64,000 nucleotides of DNA from Flavobacteriales bacterium (GCA_018402085.1 JAGYJM010000002.1:3053501-3117500); one strand, 5' to 3'; numbered from the stretch's first letter, positions 16,538-24,623 are shown. Numbers and translations: made by a program. Notes: generated by a model not told the origin, from the letters alone.

Positions 16538-17725
16538 TTAACGGCGAATGGCCCGGATGCCCGGAAGCTCTTTACCTTCGAGGTATTCGAGCATCGCGCC
16601 GCCTCCCGTGCTGACGTAACTGACCTGCGAAGCAAGACCCACCTGGTTAATGGCTGCCACAGAATCTCCGCCACCAACGAGGGTAAAGGCACCGTCTTCC
16701 GTGGCTTTTGCCAGGGCTTTTGCAATGTGGGTGGTTCCTGAGGCAAATGGCTCCATTTCGAAGACCCCCATAGGGCCATTCCACAGAATGGTTTTGCTCT
16801 TGAGTATGACCTCGCGGAAATCTGCCCGCGCTTTCTCACCAATATCAAGGCCCATCCATCCGTCGGGAATATCCATGGTGTCGACTTGCTTGGTGTCCGC
16901 ATCCGCTGCGAAGCGGTCAGCGGCGATGGAATCTGTGGGCAGGTGGATCTTCACTCCGCGATCTTCTGCACGTGAGAGTACTTCTTTGGCGCTCGTGATG
17001 AAGTCATCCTCCACGAGACTGCTGCCGATATTGCCATCCTTCGCTTTCGCGAAGGTATAAGCCATACCGCCGCCAATAATGATGTGATTTACGCGCTTCA
17101 GCAAATTTTCGAGAATCGTAATCTTCGAGCTGACCTTGGCCCCTCCGATGATGGCCGTCACCGGCTCTGCAGGTGTGTCAAGAACCTTGTCAATGTGCTC
17201 GATCTCCTGCTCCATCACGAAACCGAACATCTTGCCATGCGGAAAGAAACGCGCAATGACGGCGGTGCTCGCATGGGCGCGATGTGCGGTGCCAAAAGCA
17301 TCGTTGATATATACGTCTCCATGCTCGGCGAGCTGTCCTGCGAAAAACTCATCACCGGCCTTCTCTTCTTTGTGAAAACGCAGGTTCTCAAGCAGCACCA
17401 CGGCTCCGGCACCGAGCGAAGCAGTGGTTTCTTTGGCGGCATCAGCCAAAGGGTCACCGGCAAACGTGATTGCTTGTCCGAGCGCCTTTTCAACCGCCGG
17501 AACGATATGCTTCAACGACAGTGCAGGATCTTCGCCTTTCGGACGACCGAGGTGCGACATCAGCACGGCGCTGCCACCTGCCTCAAGCACGCGCTTGATG
17601 GTCGGAACAGCCGCCTGAATGCGGGTGTCATCGGTAACCTCGCGGGCGTCATTCAGCGGCACATTAAAATCAACGCGAATCAGTACCCGCTTGCCGGTAA
17701 AGTCATAAGAGTGAATGTCTGCCAT
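16538..17725 (-). CDS. pgk: Phosphoglycerate kinase
   Basis: A 395-residue cytosolic glycolytic enzyme that interconverts 1,3-bisphosphoglycerate + ADP and 3-phosphoglycerate + ATP. Diagnostic segments: RVLIRVDFNVPLND at the N-terminus, MSHLGRPKGEDP, LLENLRFHKEEKAGD, the hinge GGAKVSSKI, NGPMGVFE and the nucleotide loop GGGDSVAAI near the end. Full length for the family. Start ATG at 17725 rather than the ATG 21 bp upstream, because MADIHSYDF aligns with usual Pgk N-termini. A TAGCTTTG -7-like box sits 18 bp upstream. Confidence 0.96.
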   Translation of the reverse strand: MADIHSYDFTGKRVLIRVDFNVPLNDAREVTDDTRIQAAVPTIKRVLEAGGSAVLMSHLGRPKGEDPALSLKHIVPAVEKALGQAITFAGDPLADAAKETTASLGAGAVVLLENLRFHKEEKAGDEFFAGQLAEHGDVYINDAFGTAHRAHASTAVIARFFPHGKMFGFVMEQEIEHIDKVLDTPAEPVTAIIGGAKVSSKITILENLLKRVNHIIIGGGMAYTFAKAKDGNIGSSLVEDDFITSAKEVLSRAEDRGVKIHLPTDSIAADRFAADADTKQVDTMDIPDGWMGLDIGEKARADFREVILKSKTILWNGPMGVFEMEPFASGTTHIAKALAKATEDGAFTLVGGGDSVAAINQVGLASQVSYVSTGGGAMLEYLEGKELPGIRAIRR

Positions 17726-17795
17726 AGCCTTTCTGCTTTCAGGCAAAGCTAAGGATTGTAAAAGAGCATGACGAAGAACGGCCGGTCAAAACGCT

Positions 17796-17803
17796 TACCT
17801 TAG
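17796..17803 (+). promoter_or_regulatory. -7 box TACCTTAG, 4 nt before the ATG at 17808
   Basis: Near match to TAnnTTTG (one mismatch), separated from the start codon by AACT only. Confidence 0.45.
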
Positions 17804-17807
17804 AACT

Positions 17808-18296
17808 ATGAAGAAGAGATGGATCATCATGGCTTTGGCGGTTCTTGGGATGGGCGGCATGACTAAGGCAGGGGCGCAGGTGTTTGTATACGAGAACGCT
17901 CAGGGGCACTTCAGCGAGATGTTGCTGAATATCGAGAATGGTGCGGTGCTGCCCGGGATGTCGCGCTTCCGGTCTGACGCGCTGTTCACTGTACAGGAAG
18001 GTCGTGTCTTTCAGGGGTGGAGTTCTTCGCCTTTTGATTTGCTCTTCACCGTTCGCAATGGCAAGGTATATCCGGTTGACAGCAACTTTGCGGGTGACAT
18101 CCGCTATTCGATACGGCAAGGCAAGGTGTATGAAGGAGACAGCCAGATGCAGCTTGACCTGCTCTATACGCTGCGAGCCGACGGTATGTATAAAGGAGAT
18201 TCGGTCAGTGAGTTTGACCGGGTGGTTTTTATCGAAGGAAAACCTTCGGATGCAGAACTCCTGGCGATTCTGATCGCCCTGGAGCTCGTTGAGTGA
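17808..18296 (+). CDS. Secreted protein with 24-residue beta-type repeats
   Basis: A 162-residue protein: signal peptide (MKKRWIIMALAVLGMGGMTKAGAQ), then four to five repeats of about 24 residues built around LLFTVRNGKVYPVDSNFAGD, such as ALFTVQEGRVFQGWSSSPFD, IRYSIRQGKVYEGDSQMQLD and LLYTLRADGMYKGDSVSEFD. The regular x-G-x-V-Y-x-G-S rhythm suggests a small beta-solenoid or propeller-like fold. I do not recognise a named family. A short acidic helix closes the protein. It diverges from pgk and converges with purS, ending next to the purS stop. Confidence 0.75.
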   Translation: MKKRWIIMALAVLGMGGMTKAGAQVFVYENAQGHFSEMLLNIENGAVLPGMSRFRSDALFTVQEGRVFQGWSSSPFDLLFTVRNGKVYPVDSNFAGDIRYSIRQGKVYEGDSQMQLDLLYTLRADGMYKGDSVSEFDRVVFIEGKPSDAELLAILIALELVE

Positions 18297-18557
18297 TCAG
18301 GCTTCTTTCAGCTCTTCGATCGTGAAGCTGTAGCTTTCCATGATTTGGTTCACCAGCAGTTTCTTGCAGGCATCGTCAACTTTAGACTCCGCTTCTGCTG
18401 CGTTTGCCGCTTCAACGGTCAGGGTAATGTGCTTGCCGATGCGCACATTGCCGATCTCCGGGAGACCGATGTTCTTCATGTTGTTGGATACCGCTTTCCC
18501 TTGCGGGTCAAGCAGTGCCTCAAGAGGCATAATATCAATGGCGGCCTGAAATTTCAT
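18297..18557 (-). CDS. purS: Phosphoribosylformylglycinamidine synthase subunit PurS
   Basis: An 86-residue protein of PurS size: FQAAIDIMPLEALLDPQGKAVSNNMKNIGL, then IGNVRIGKHITLTVEA and KLLVNQIMESYSFTIEEL, which is the PurS pattern (DPxGxxV...LG...V..VR.GK). PurS helps pass ammonia from PurQ to PurL in step four of purine synthesis. No purL or purQ is next to it here. Its start overlaps the 3' end of pssA by 23 bp, so the two are co-transcribed. Confidence 0.87.
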   Translation of the reverse strand: MKFQAAIDIMPLEALLDPQGKAVSNNMKNIGLPEIGNVRIGKHITLTVEAANAAEAESKVDDACKKLLVNQIMESYSFTIEELKEA

Positions 18558-19269
18558 ACGCTTGGTTTCTTCGTCGATCCCATACCGAGATCAGCAGGTA
18601 CAAAAGTAGCAGAATCGGCACACCGAGGAAAACCGAACCTAAAGCAAAATGACTGACAGCGAGAGAAAGTGCCCCCAAAAGCAGCAAGGTGTAGCGCGGA
18701 AGATTTTTACGCCAACTGTACTCTTTGAATTTCAGCGCAATCAGCGGCAATTCTGACACCATCAGAAGGCTCATGAGCAATACAAAAAGGTTGATACTCC
18801 ATGGGTTGAGGTGATCCGCAACGAAAGAACCTTCCTGGTAAATGATGGTCACCGAGATCCAGAACAGCGCATTCGCCGGTGTGGGCAGGCCCAGAAACTG
18901 CTCACTCTGCCGCGTATCGACGTTAAACTTGGCAAGGCGATAGACGGAGGCTACGGCTAACAGCAGGGGCAGAAAGGTGAACCAGGCCGAACTGTTGTCG
19001 ATCTGCTGGCTCAGTTCTACGGTCATCAGCGCAGGAGCAACACCGAAAGAAACAGCATCGGCGAGCGAGTCAAGCTGTTTACCCATGGGGCCGTCTGCTT
19101 TCACGAGGCGTGCGACAAATCCGTCAAAGAGGTCGAGAATAGCGGCAAAAGCCACCAATGTTGACGGCAATGCGAATAATCCGGTGTCGTGCAGCACCCA
19201 GATGGCAAGGGTTCCACAGATCAGGTTGCCCATTGTAAAGGCGTTGGGGAGTATTCCACGACGGTTCAC
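18535..19269 (-). CDS. pssA: CDP-diacylglycerol-serine O-phosphatidyltransferase
   Basis: A 244-residue membrane enzyme that makes phosphatidylserine, the precursor of phosphatidylethanolamine. The CDP-alcohol motif is complete: DLFDGFVARLVKADGPMGKQLDSLAD (D-G-x2-A-R-x8-G-x3-D-x3-D), with hydrophobic helices around it. I choose the GTG at 19269, giving MNRRGILPNAFTMGNLICG, the normal PssA start; the longer frame upstream translates repeat DNA. A TACCTTCG box lies 4 nt upstream of this GTG, which supports it. Confidence 0.9.
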   Translation of the reverse strand: MNRRGILPNAFTMGNLICGTLAIWVLHDTGLFALPSTLVAFAAILDLFDGFVARLVKADGPMGKQLDSLADAVSFGVAPALMTVELSQQIDNSSAWFTFLPLLLAVASVYRLAKFNVDTRQSEQFLGLPTPANALFWISVTIIYQEGSFVADHLNPWSINLFVLLMSLLMVSELPLIALKFKEYSWRKNLPRYTLLLLGALSLAVSHFALGSVFLGVPILLLLYLLISVWDRRRNQAYEISGRH

Positions 19270-19273
19270 AAGA

Positions 19274-19281
19274 CGAAGGTA
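19274..19281 (-). promoter_or_regulatory. -7 box TACCTTCG of pssA-purS
   Basis: Minus-strand TACCTTCG, one mismatch to TAnnTTTG, 4 nt before the GTG start of pssA. Confidence 0.45.
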
Positions 19282-19352
19282 GGGGAATTTGGATGGTAGA
19301 TGGTGGATGGTGGATGGTGGAGTTTGGGGTCGGTTGTCCGGAGTCAGTTTTG

Positions 19353-19370
19353 CAGCGCATCCTTGCGCTG
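19353..19370. repeat. 18-bp hairpin next to the IS256 insertion point
   Basis: CAGCGCATCCTTGCGCTG. Related copies at 20976-20993 (CAGCGCAAGTATGCGCTG) and 13459-13475. The IS target duplication starts 4 bp after it. Confidence 0.6.
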
Positions 19371-19374
19371 TTCT

Positions 19375-19382
19375 TCCTAAAG
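19375..19382 (+). repeat. Left target-site duplication of the IS256 element
   Basis: TCCTAAAG, repeated exactly at 20659-20666. Eight bases is the normal length for the IS256 family. Confidence 0.85.
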
Positions 19383-20658
19383 GAGACTGTTCAGAAAAGT
19401 GTGTCAAGGCAAATGAAATAACAAATACCTTGATACAATGAAAGAGAAATCAGAAGCAGACAAGTTACTGGAAGCGGTCTTATCGGCACTTCAGTCAGGC
19501 AAGCCTTTAACGGGTAAGGATGGCGCACTGACGCCTATGATCAAGCACGTTCTAGAAGCGAGTCTTGAGGGCGAGATGGATGCACACGTTGAATCAGCTC
19601 GTCCGAACCGTCGTAATGGCAAGGGTAAGAAGCGTGTGAAGACGAGTTCTGGAGAGATAGAAATCGAGACTCCGCGCGACCGCGACGGCACTTACGAACC
19701 GAGTCTTATACCGAAACGACAACGGGCGTTAGGCGATAGTCTTGAAAAGAAAATCATAGGGCTTTACAGTTCAGGTATGAGCTATCAAGACATCTCCGAT
19801 CATATCGATGAGATGTATGACATGAACTTGAGTAAGGCACAACTAAGTGCCATCACAGATAGAGTATGGCCAGAAATCGAAGAGTGGCGAAGCCGGCCGC
19901 TCGACTCGGTGTATGTGTTCTTGTGGATGGATGCTATGTTCTTCAAGGTCAAGCAAGACGGACGGGTTAAACAAATGGCTGCTTACATGGCACTTGGAAT
20001 GAACGTTGAAGGAGAGAAGGATCTTTTGGGCATCTATCTATCAGAAACAGAAAGTTCAGGCTTCTGGTTGGGAGTACTGAATGACCTTGAGGCAAGAGGT
20101 GTAGAAGACATAATTATCGCCAGTATCGACAACTTGAAAGGCTTCAAGGAGGTCATAACAACAGTCTTTCCTAGGACAGACGTGCAGCTTTGCATAGTTC
20201 ATCAGATCCGCAACTCAACACGCTATGTGAACTGGCAAGACAAAAGAGCTGTGGTCCGAGACATGAGGCTGATTTACAGGGCGAATAGCATCGACCAAGC
20301 AGAGACTGAACTAGAGAACTTCGAAGAGAAGTGGGGCAAGAAATATCCTGCAATGATCCAATCATGGAAGCGTAACTGGGAGCATCTCACCACCTTCTTC
20401 GGATACGATGAACATGTGAAACGAGTAATGTATACCACCAACTCCATTGAGGGCTTCAATCGTCAAGTTCGGAAAGGCACCAAGGCCAAAGGGGCACTCA
20501 CCTCTGAACGAGCTCTGTTCAAACTGCTGTACCTTGTTACCCAGAAGGTGCAGAAGAAATGGAGTCGACCACAATCCTGGTCAAGGGTTATTGCATCACT
20601 TATGATAACCCACAGGGATAGGCTTAGACTCAAATGACACACTTAACTGAACACAACC
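19383..20658 (+). mobile_element. IS256-family insertion sequence, complete
   Basis: 1276 bp with imperfect 24-bp terminal inverted repeats, 18 of 24 positions matching; shared core GTTCAG, two variable bases, then AAGTGTGTCA. The 8-bp duplication TCCTAAAG flanks it. One intact transposase gene fills it, so it may be active. Confidence 0.88.
19438..20637 (+). CDS. IS256-family (mutator-type) transposase
   Basis: A 399-residue intact transposase. N-terminal region: LLEAVLSALQSGKPLTGKDGAL and the zinc-less DNA-binding part RPNRRNGKGKKRVKTSSGEIEIETPRDR, strongly typical of IS256. Catalytic acids of the DDE triad lie in FLWMDAMFFKVK, IIASIDNLKGF and YTTNSIEGFNRQVRK. Family signature C-V-H-Q-I-R reads LCIVHQIRNSTRYV. 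The gene ends 21 bp inside the right terminal repeat boundary and shows no frameshift. Confidence 0.95.
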   Translation: MKEKSEADKLLEAVLSALQSGKPLTGKDGALTPMIKHVLEASLEGEMDAHVESARPNRRNGKGKKRVKTSSGEIEIETPRDRDGTYEPSLIPKRQRALGDSLEKKIIGLYSSGMSYQDISDHIDEMYDMNLSKAQLSAITDRVWPEIEEWRSRPLDSVYVFLWMDAMFFKVKQDGRVKQMAAYMALGMNVEGEKDLLGIYLSETESSGFWLGVLNDLEARGVEDIIIASIDNLKGFKEVITTVFPRTDVQLCIVHQIRNSTRYVNWQDKRAVVRDMRLIYRANSIDQAETELENFEEKWGKKYPAMIQSWKRNWEHLTTFFGYDEHVKRVMYTTNSIEGFNRQVRKGTKAKGALTSERALFKLLYLVTQKVQKKWSRPQSWSRVIASLMITHRDRLRLK

Positions 20659-20666
20659 TCCTAAAG
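20659..20666 (+). repeat. Right target-site duplication of the IS256 element
   Basis: TCCTAAAG, identical to 19375-19382. Confidence 0.85.
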
Positions 20667-20771
20667 CAATACCTGATGTGTGCAAACGCGCTCAGCGCCT
20701 CGGGTCGTGCATCTACTCGATCTGTTGTTGCATTGAAAACTGGGCGTCGCTCACCCGTTTGCTCGAAAACA

Positions 20772-20825
20772 CCCCCTCTGTCCACCCCGTTGGGGCGGCT
20801 ATCTCCCCTGATTTCAGGGGAGACT
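20772..20825 (+). repeat. Family B hairpin repeat (forward)
   Basis: CCCCCTCTGTC, stem CCACCCC / GGGGCGG around GTT, then CTATCTCCCCTGATTTCAGG. One pair in the stem is G-T, so this copy is slightly decayed. Confidence 0.7.
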
Positions 20826-20850
20826 CTGTGTTTTGTAAGTATGAATAAGT

Positions 20851-20899
20851 GCTCTCCTTGCTAAGGAGAGCTGTCCCGCGGATGCAGGACTGAGAGGTT
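20851..20899 (-). repeat. Family B hairpin repeat (reverse)
   Basis: On the minus strand ACCTCTCAGTCCTGC, loop ATCC, GCGGGACAGCTCTCCTTAGC, ending AAGGAGAGC. It forms an inverted pair with the copy at 20772. Confidence 0.7.
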
Positions 20900-20929
20900 A
20901 ATGGGGAGTGCTTTCAGACAGTGCAGCAT

Positions 20930-20948
20930 GGACGGCTATAAGCCGTCC
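20930..20948. repeat. Family C 19-bp hairpin
   Basis: GGACGGCTATAAGCCGTCC: GGAC/GTCC ends fixed, inner GGCT/AGCC arms, ATA loop. Confidence 0.65.
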
Positions 20949-21030
20949 CCTCAGTGGTTTGAGTTTGTATTCAAGCAGCGCAAGTATGCGCTGACCATTA
21001 GCCCGTGAGACCATTCGACCATCAGACTTT

Positions 21031-21699
21031 TCAACCATCAACAATCAGATTTCGCGCCCCCTTGTAATAGAGCACTGAAGCGAACATCATAAAGACGTGG
21101 CTGATATCCACGTGATTGAACCACTTATCGATTCCGATCTGAAAGACGAAAAAGGCGGCGCCGATGGCGCTGACGAGCACGGCATAGAGAATCTGTTTGC
21201 TACCGGTGCTTTTCTCTTTGAGGTAAACGAATCCGGTAAAGCCGGTGACGACAATGGCCATGCCATATGCGGCGTGGATCAAAACGTATTGAAAGTTGAG
21301 CGTGACCAGTGAGAGCGCCATGAAAATGAGCAGTTCGGCGATGTTCAGTTTCGAGAAGAAGTTGCCAATTTGAGGCTTCATCCACTTTCTGGCGTAAATG
21401 ATGACTGCGCGCTCCAGAAGCGCGACCGACAGCATGCTGACGATCCATCCGGGCACCTTCATGTAGAAGGGGATGTACGCCATCAGCGCATGGCCGACCA
21501 CGCCGCCCAAAAAGGTAGCGACCCCCATGGTCAGAAAGTAGTAGGTAAAGAGTGTATGCACACGTCCCCGCTGCGGAAGGGCCCTGAGCTTGGCGTACGC
21601 AACGAAGTTGACAATCGCGACAAAAACATCCGTCAGCGCGGTAACGGGCTCTTGCAGTTCAAGGTTAAGCAGCTCAATGGAGGGTTGTGGTTCAGGCAC
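21031..21699 (-). CDS. Polytopic membrane protein of unknown function (DUF6962-like)
   Basis: About 222 residues with six or seven hydrophobic segments, opening with LNLELQEPVTALTDVFVAIVNFVAYAKLRAL, followed by FTYYFLTMGVATFLGGVVGHALMAY, VSMLSVALLERAVIIY, LLIFMALSLVTLNFQYVLIHAAYG and FMMFASVLYYKGARNLI. The LxxPVTxLTD start resembles DUF6962 membrane proteins (moderate recall). The start is uncertain: I use the GTG at 21699 because a TACCTTG -7-like box lies at 21730-21736 and frames further upstream read through the 169-bp repeat. An ATG at 21795 is the alternative. Function unknown. Confidence 0.68.
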   Translation of the reverse strand: MPEPQPSIELLNLELQEPVTALTDVFVAIVNFVAYAKLRALPQRGRVHTLFTYYFLTMGVATFLGGVVGHALMAYIPFYMKVPGWIVSMLSVALLERAVIIYARKWMKPQIGNFFSKLNIAELLIFMALSLVTLNFQYVLIHAAYGMAIVVTGFTGFVYLKEKSTGSKQILYAVLVSAIGAAFFVFQIGIDKWFNHVDISHVFMMFASVLYYKGARNLIVDG

Positions 21700-21854
21700 G
21701 TCGTTCCGGAAGTTGCGTAAGTTTTCGGCAAGGTACAACACAACGGGGGAGGGCTGCAGACTATAAGACCTATCGACCGATGGGCGGGTGGTCATTCTGG
21801 GAGCATGGGAAGCAGGGAGGTCGGGAGCAAGCGAGGTAGGTAGAATTTTTTTGT

Positions 21855-21874
21855 CAGCGTGAAAACGCTGGATG
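21855..21874 (+). repeat. Family A hairpin, tandem array unit 1
   Basis: CAGCGTGAAAACGCTGGATG. Further identical copies at 22024-22043, 22193-22212 and 22359-22378 in units 2-4. Confidence 0.8.
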
Positions 21875-21920
21875 GCGCCGCATCCTTGCGGCGCTATCAT
21901 TTTATGGTAGCCTTTGAGAG

Positions 21921-21939
21921 GGACGCCTTCCAGGCGTCC
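21921..21939. repeat. Family C 19-bp hairpin, unit 1
   Basis: GGACGCCTTCCAGGCGTCC; repeated at 22090-22108 in unit 2. Confidence 0.7.
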
Positions 21940-22257
21940 ATTGACCTATCGACGTATGGACGTATGGACCTTTCGGGGAAGCAGGGAGGTCGGGAGCAAG
22001 CGAGGTAGGTAGAATTTTTTTGTCAGCGTGAAAACGCTGGATGGCGCCGCATCCTTGCGGCGCTATCATTTTATGGTAGCCTTTGAGAGGGACGCCTTCC
22101 AGGCGTCCATTGACCTATCGACGTATGGACGTATGGACCTTTCGGGGAAGCAGGGAGGTCGGGAGCAAGCGAGGTAGGTAGAATTTTTTTGTCAGCGTGA
22201 AAACGCTGGATGGCGCCGCATCCTTGCGGCGCTGTCGTTTTTTAAGCCCGCAGATAG

Positions 22258-22276
22258 GGACAGCTCCCAGCTGTCC
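22258..22276. repeat. Family C 19-bp hairpin, unit 3
   Basis: GGACAGCTCCCAGCTGTCC. It takes the place of the GCCT/AGGC version of units 1 and 2, with both arms changed in step. Confidence 0.7.
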
Positions 22277-22485
22277 GAGAATTGATGGATGACCACCATT
22301 TATGCAGAATGGGAAGCAGGGAGGTCGGGAGCAAGCGAGGTAGGTAGAATTTTTTTGTCAGCGTGAAAACGCTGGATGGCGCCGCATCCTTGCGGCGGTA
22401 CAACTCACCATTTCGAATCACAATTTCGATTTCACGGTGTACACTCAGTGTGCGCTTACATTTCCATTCTCGCATTGGTTCTGCA

Positions 22486-22493
22486 TATATTTG
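22486..22493 (+). promoter_or_regulatory. -7 box TATATTTG of the GT2 gene
   Basis: Exact TAnnTTTG match 18 nt before the GTG at 22512. Confidence 0.5.
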
Positions 22494-22511
22494 TGCTCAA
22501 CCCGATTGCCC

Positions 22512-23243
22512 GTGCCCGACAGTCTCGTTATCATTCCGACCTACAATGAGAAAGACAACATTGAGCGCATTCTGCGTAAAGTGTTCTCTTTCGAGCATCC
22601 ATTCCACGTGCTCGTGGTAGATGATGGCTCGCCCGATGGTACAGCCGATATCGTCAAGTCGATTATGAAGGAACTGCCCGATTGCTGCTTCATCCTCGAG
22701 CGCAAGGGCAAGCAAGGACTCGGCACCGCATATATCGCCGGATTTCGCTGGGGCATTGAGCACGAGTACGACTACATCTACGAGATGGATGCTGACTTCT
22801 CGCACAATCCTGAAGACCTGATTCGTTTGCGCAATGCCTGTGCGAACGAAGGTGCGGACTTCGCCATCGGATCACGCTATGTGAAGGGCGGCAAGATCTC
22901 CAACTGGCCAATGAACCGCATTTTGATGAGTTATTTCGCATCGGTTTACGTCAATGCTGTACTGTGGATGGGCATCCGCGATTGTACCGCCGGGTTCAAG
23001 TGCTACTCGCGAAGGGTGCTCGAGACCATCGACCTCAGCAGCATTCGATTTGTGGGCTACGCTTTTCAGATTGAGATGAAATACAAGGCGCAGCGCTTAG
23101 GATTCAAAGCAAAAGAAGTGCCGATTACCTTCATTGACCGTCAGTATGGCGAGAGCAAGATGAGCATGGGCATCTTCAAAGAGGCCTTCTGGGGTGTGCT
23201 CAGCATGCGCTTCATGAAAGTTCGTCCGGCTTCAACATCATGA
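22512..23243 (+). CDS. Polyprenol monophosphomannose synthase-like GT2 (DPM1 type)
   Basis: A 243-residue soluble or peripheral glycosyltransferase. Start is the GTG at 22512 (MPDSLVIIPTYNEKDN), the normal Ppm1/DPM1 beginning, rather than the ATG 75 bp upstream that would lie ahead of the -7 box. Motifs: VVDDGSPDGTADIV, LERKGKQGLGTAYIAGF, the DXD-like YEMDADFSHNPEDL, GSRYVKGG, RDCTAGFKCYSR and DRQYGESKMS near the end. The enzyme moves mannose (or another hexose) from a nucleotide sugar to polyprenyl phosphate, which GT-C enzymes such as the GT39 protein in this window could use. Confidence 0.92.
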   Translation: MPDSLVIIPTYNEKDNIERILRKVFSFEHPFHVLVVDDGSPDGTADIVKSIMKELPDCCFILERKGKQGLGTAYIAGFRWGIEHEYDYIYEMDADFSHNPEDLIRLRNACANEGADFAIGSRYVKGGKISNWPMNRILMSYFASVYVNAVLWMGIRDCTAGFKCYSRRVLETIDLSSIRFVGYAFQIEMKYKAQRLGFKAKEVPITFIDRQYGESKMSMGIFKEAFWGVLSMRFMKVRPASTS

Positions 23244-23250
23244 CCCTCCT

Positions 23251-23628
23251 ATGCTGATGCGCTTACCCCGGTTTGTTTTTCTTCTTGCACCCGTGATTTT
23301 TCTGCTTTCAGGATGCGGTGATGAGGCTCCTGAGCAACCTGCAGGACTGATTCCCAGAGAGGAATTTGTAGTCATCATGGCCGATATCCAGCTGGTTGAG
23401 GCACTGGCGAAGCAGAAGATGATCCGCAATGACGACCCGGAAGTGAAGCTGGCGGAGTACTACGGCGCGATTTACGACAAGTACGGCATCGCCGACAGTG
23501 CTTTTCACAAGACCTACGACTGGTACCACCGCCATCCGGATGAGCTTCTTGAAATTTACGACGAGGTGCTGAGCCGACTGAGCCGTGTAGAAGAAGAACT
23601 GAAGCAAGGTGGCAGAAAAGAAGATTAA
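23251..23628 (+). CDS. DUF4296 lipoprotein
   Basis: A 125-residue lipoprotein with signal LPRFVFLLAPVIFLLSGCG (lipobox LSGC, Cys about 22). The mature part PREEFVVIMADIQLVEALAKQK..YYGAIYDKYGIADSAFHKTYDWYHRHPDELLEIYDEVLSRL is the DUF4296 pattern found in Bacteroidota, often downstream of the same GT2 gene, as here (7-bp gap). Function unknown. It overlaps the end of the convergent epimerase gene by 4 bp. Confidence 0.88.
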   Translation: MLMRLPRFVFLLAPVIFLLSGCGDEAPEQPAGLIPREEFVVIMADIQLVEALAKQKMIRNDDPEVKLAEYYGAIYDKYGIADSAFHKTYDWYHRHPDELLEIYDEVLSRLSRVEEELKQGGRKED

Positions 23629-24623
23629 GCCTTCGTCTGCAGATAGTACTCACCGGTTTCCCGGATCACCTCATCGAGTGGTGTAAACCTGAATCCGCTG
23701 GCCTCAATTTTCCCGGCATCGTAACGGAACGACTTCGAGGCATTGCGAATGCCCTCGCGTGTGACAAAGGCGCGTTTTCCGGTGAGTTTTTCAAGTAACG
23801 ATACGCTAAGATGCACGGCACGCATCAGCCAGGGGGCCGCAGCCGCATCCGGCGCTTTTGCGCCGATCGCCCCACCCACCTTCCGGAACAATTCACCGTA
23901 GGTTAAATGACTCGTATTGAGAATGTAACGTTCTGCTGAAAGGTCGTTCTCAAGCAGATGGAAGCAGGCCGCCACTACATCCTGTACGGCCACAAAACCA
24001 TTGCTGCCCGGCGGATAAAAGGGCATGCCCTTGTCAATCTGCCTGAAAATCTCAGCCGAACTGCGCTCAAAATCGCCGATACCCAGAATGATCGAAGGGT
24101 TGACTATAAAAACCTTCAATCCTTCTTCAGAGCCGCGCCAGACCTCGCGCTCTGCCATGTGCTTGCTGCGCGCGTAATTGGTGAGCTCCGGATCTTCTTT
24201 CCACTCTGAAGCCTCCGTCACCGCGTCCTGCGAGCGGTTTCTTCCGAGTGCAGCCACCGACGAGATATAAACGAAAGCCTCAAGTCCGGACGTCGCCAGC
24301 GCTGCATTGACCATATTAAAGGTGCCTTCAACATTCGTTTTGAAGAGCTTCGACTTGTCTTTACGGTGAAAAGAAACGAGTGCCGCAGCGTGAAACACCT
24401 GCTTGCAACCATGCATTGCCTGAGTAAGCACCTCCACATCGAGCAGTTCGCCATCTATGAACTCGAGCAGATTGCGGTCAGCACCGGTATGATCCAGCAA
24501 GCGGTTGAGGGAAGTAGTATCTGAGGTCGGACGCATCAGGGCGCGCACCGGCTCACCCGCCTTGAGCAAAGCAGCAATGAGGTGCATGCCCACCATACCT
24601 GTACCTCCGGTCACCAGATTCAT
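23625..24623 (-). CDS. NAD(P)-dependent epimerase/dehydratase (extended SDR)
   Basis: A 332-residue Rossmann enzyme: MNLVTGGTGMVGMHLIAALL nucleotide-binding glycines, FHAAALVSF, the catalytic YARSKHMAE (Y-x3-K) at about 148-152, and NPSIILG. The group resembles dihydroflavonol-reductase-like or 3-beta-HSD-like SDRs; the substrate is unknown. The GAIGAKAPDAAAAPW segment around residue 255 is encoded by a family A hairpin. A TACCTTTG box ends 4 nt before the ATG. Confidence 0.9.
   Translation of the reverse strand: MNLVTGGTGMVGMHLIAALLKAGEPVRALMRPTSDTTSLNRLLDHTGADRNLLEFIDGELLDVEVLTQAMHGCKQVFHAAALVSFHRKDKSKLFKTNVEGTFNMVNAALATSGLEAFVYISSVAALGRNRSQDAVTEASEWKEDPELTNYARSKHMAEREVWRGSEEGLKVFIVNPSIILGIGDFERSSAEIFRQIDKGMPFYPPGSNGFVAVQDVVAACFHLLENDLSAERYILNTSHLTYGELFRKVGGAIGAKAPDAAAAPWLMRAVHLSVSLLEKLTGKRAFVTREGIRNASKSFRYDAGKIEASGFRFTPLDEVIRETGEYYLQTKA
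23846..23865 (-). repeat. Family A hairpin inside the epimerase gene (sense)
   Basis: Minus strand CGGCGCAAAAGCGCCGGATG, identical to the intergenic copy at 578-597. Coding frame yields GAKAPDA. Confidence 0.78.

Larger units (their letters stand above)
20667..21030. other. Repeat-rich intergenic region
   Basis: Holds family B copies at 20772-20825 and 20851-20899, a family C hairpin at 20930-20948 and an 18-bp hairpin at 20976-20993, then GACCATTCGACCATCAGAC words. No gene seen. Confidence 0.6.
21807..22405 (+). repeat. 169-bp tandem array, 3.5 copies
   Basis: Units start at 21807, 21976, 22145 and 22311 with GGGAAGCAGGGAGGTCGGGA. The first two units look identical over their full 169 bp, the third diverges after the first hairpin pair (166 bp) and the fourth stops after about 95 bp. 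Each unit carries a family A hairpin, immediately followed by a GCGCCGCATCCTTGCGGCGC hairpin, and units 1-3 a family C hairpin (unit 3 with other arms). Confidence 0.9.
21700..22511. other. Long intergenic region dominated by a tandem array
   Basis: Between divergent genes. Contains the 169-bp tandem repeat (21807-22405) and, beyond it, the promoter of the GT2 gene. No gene is credible here. Confidence 0.65.
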
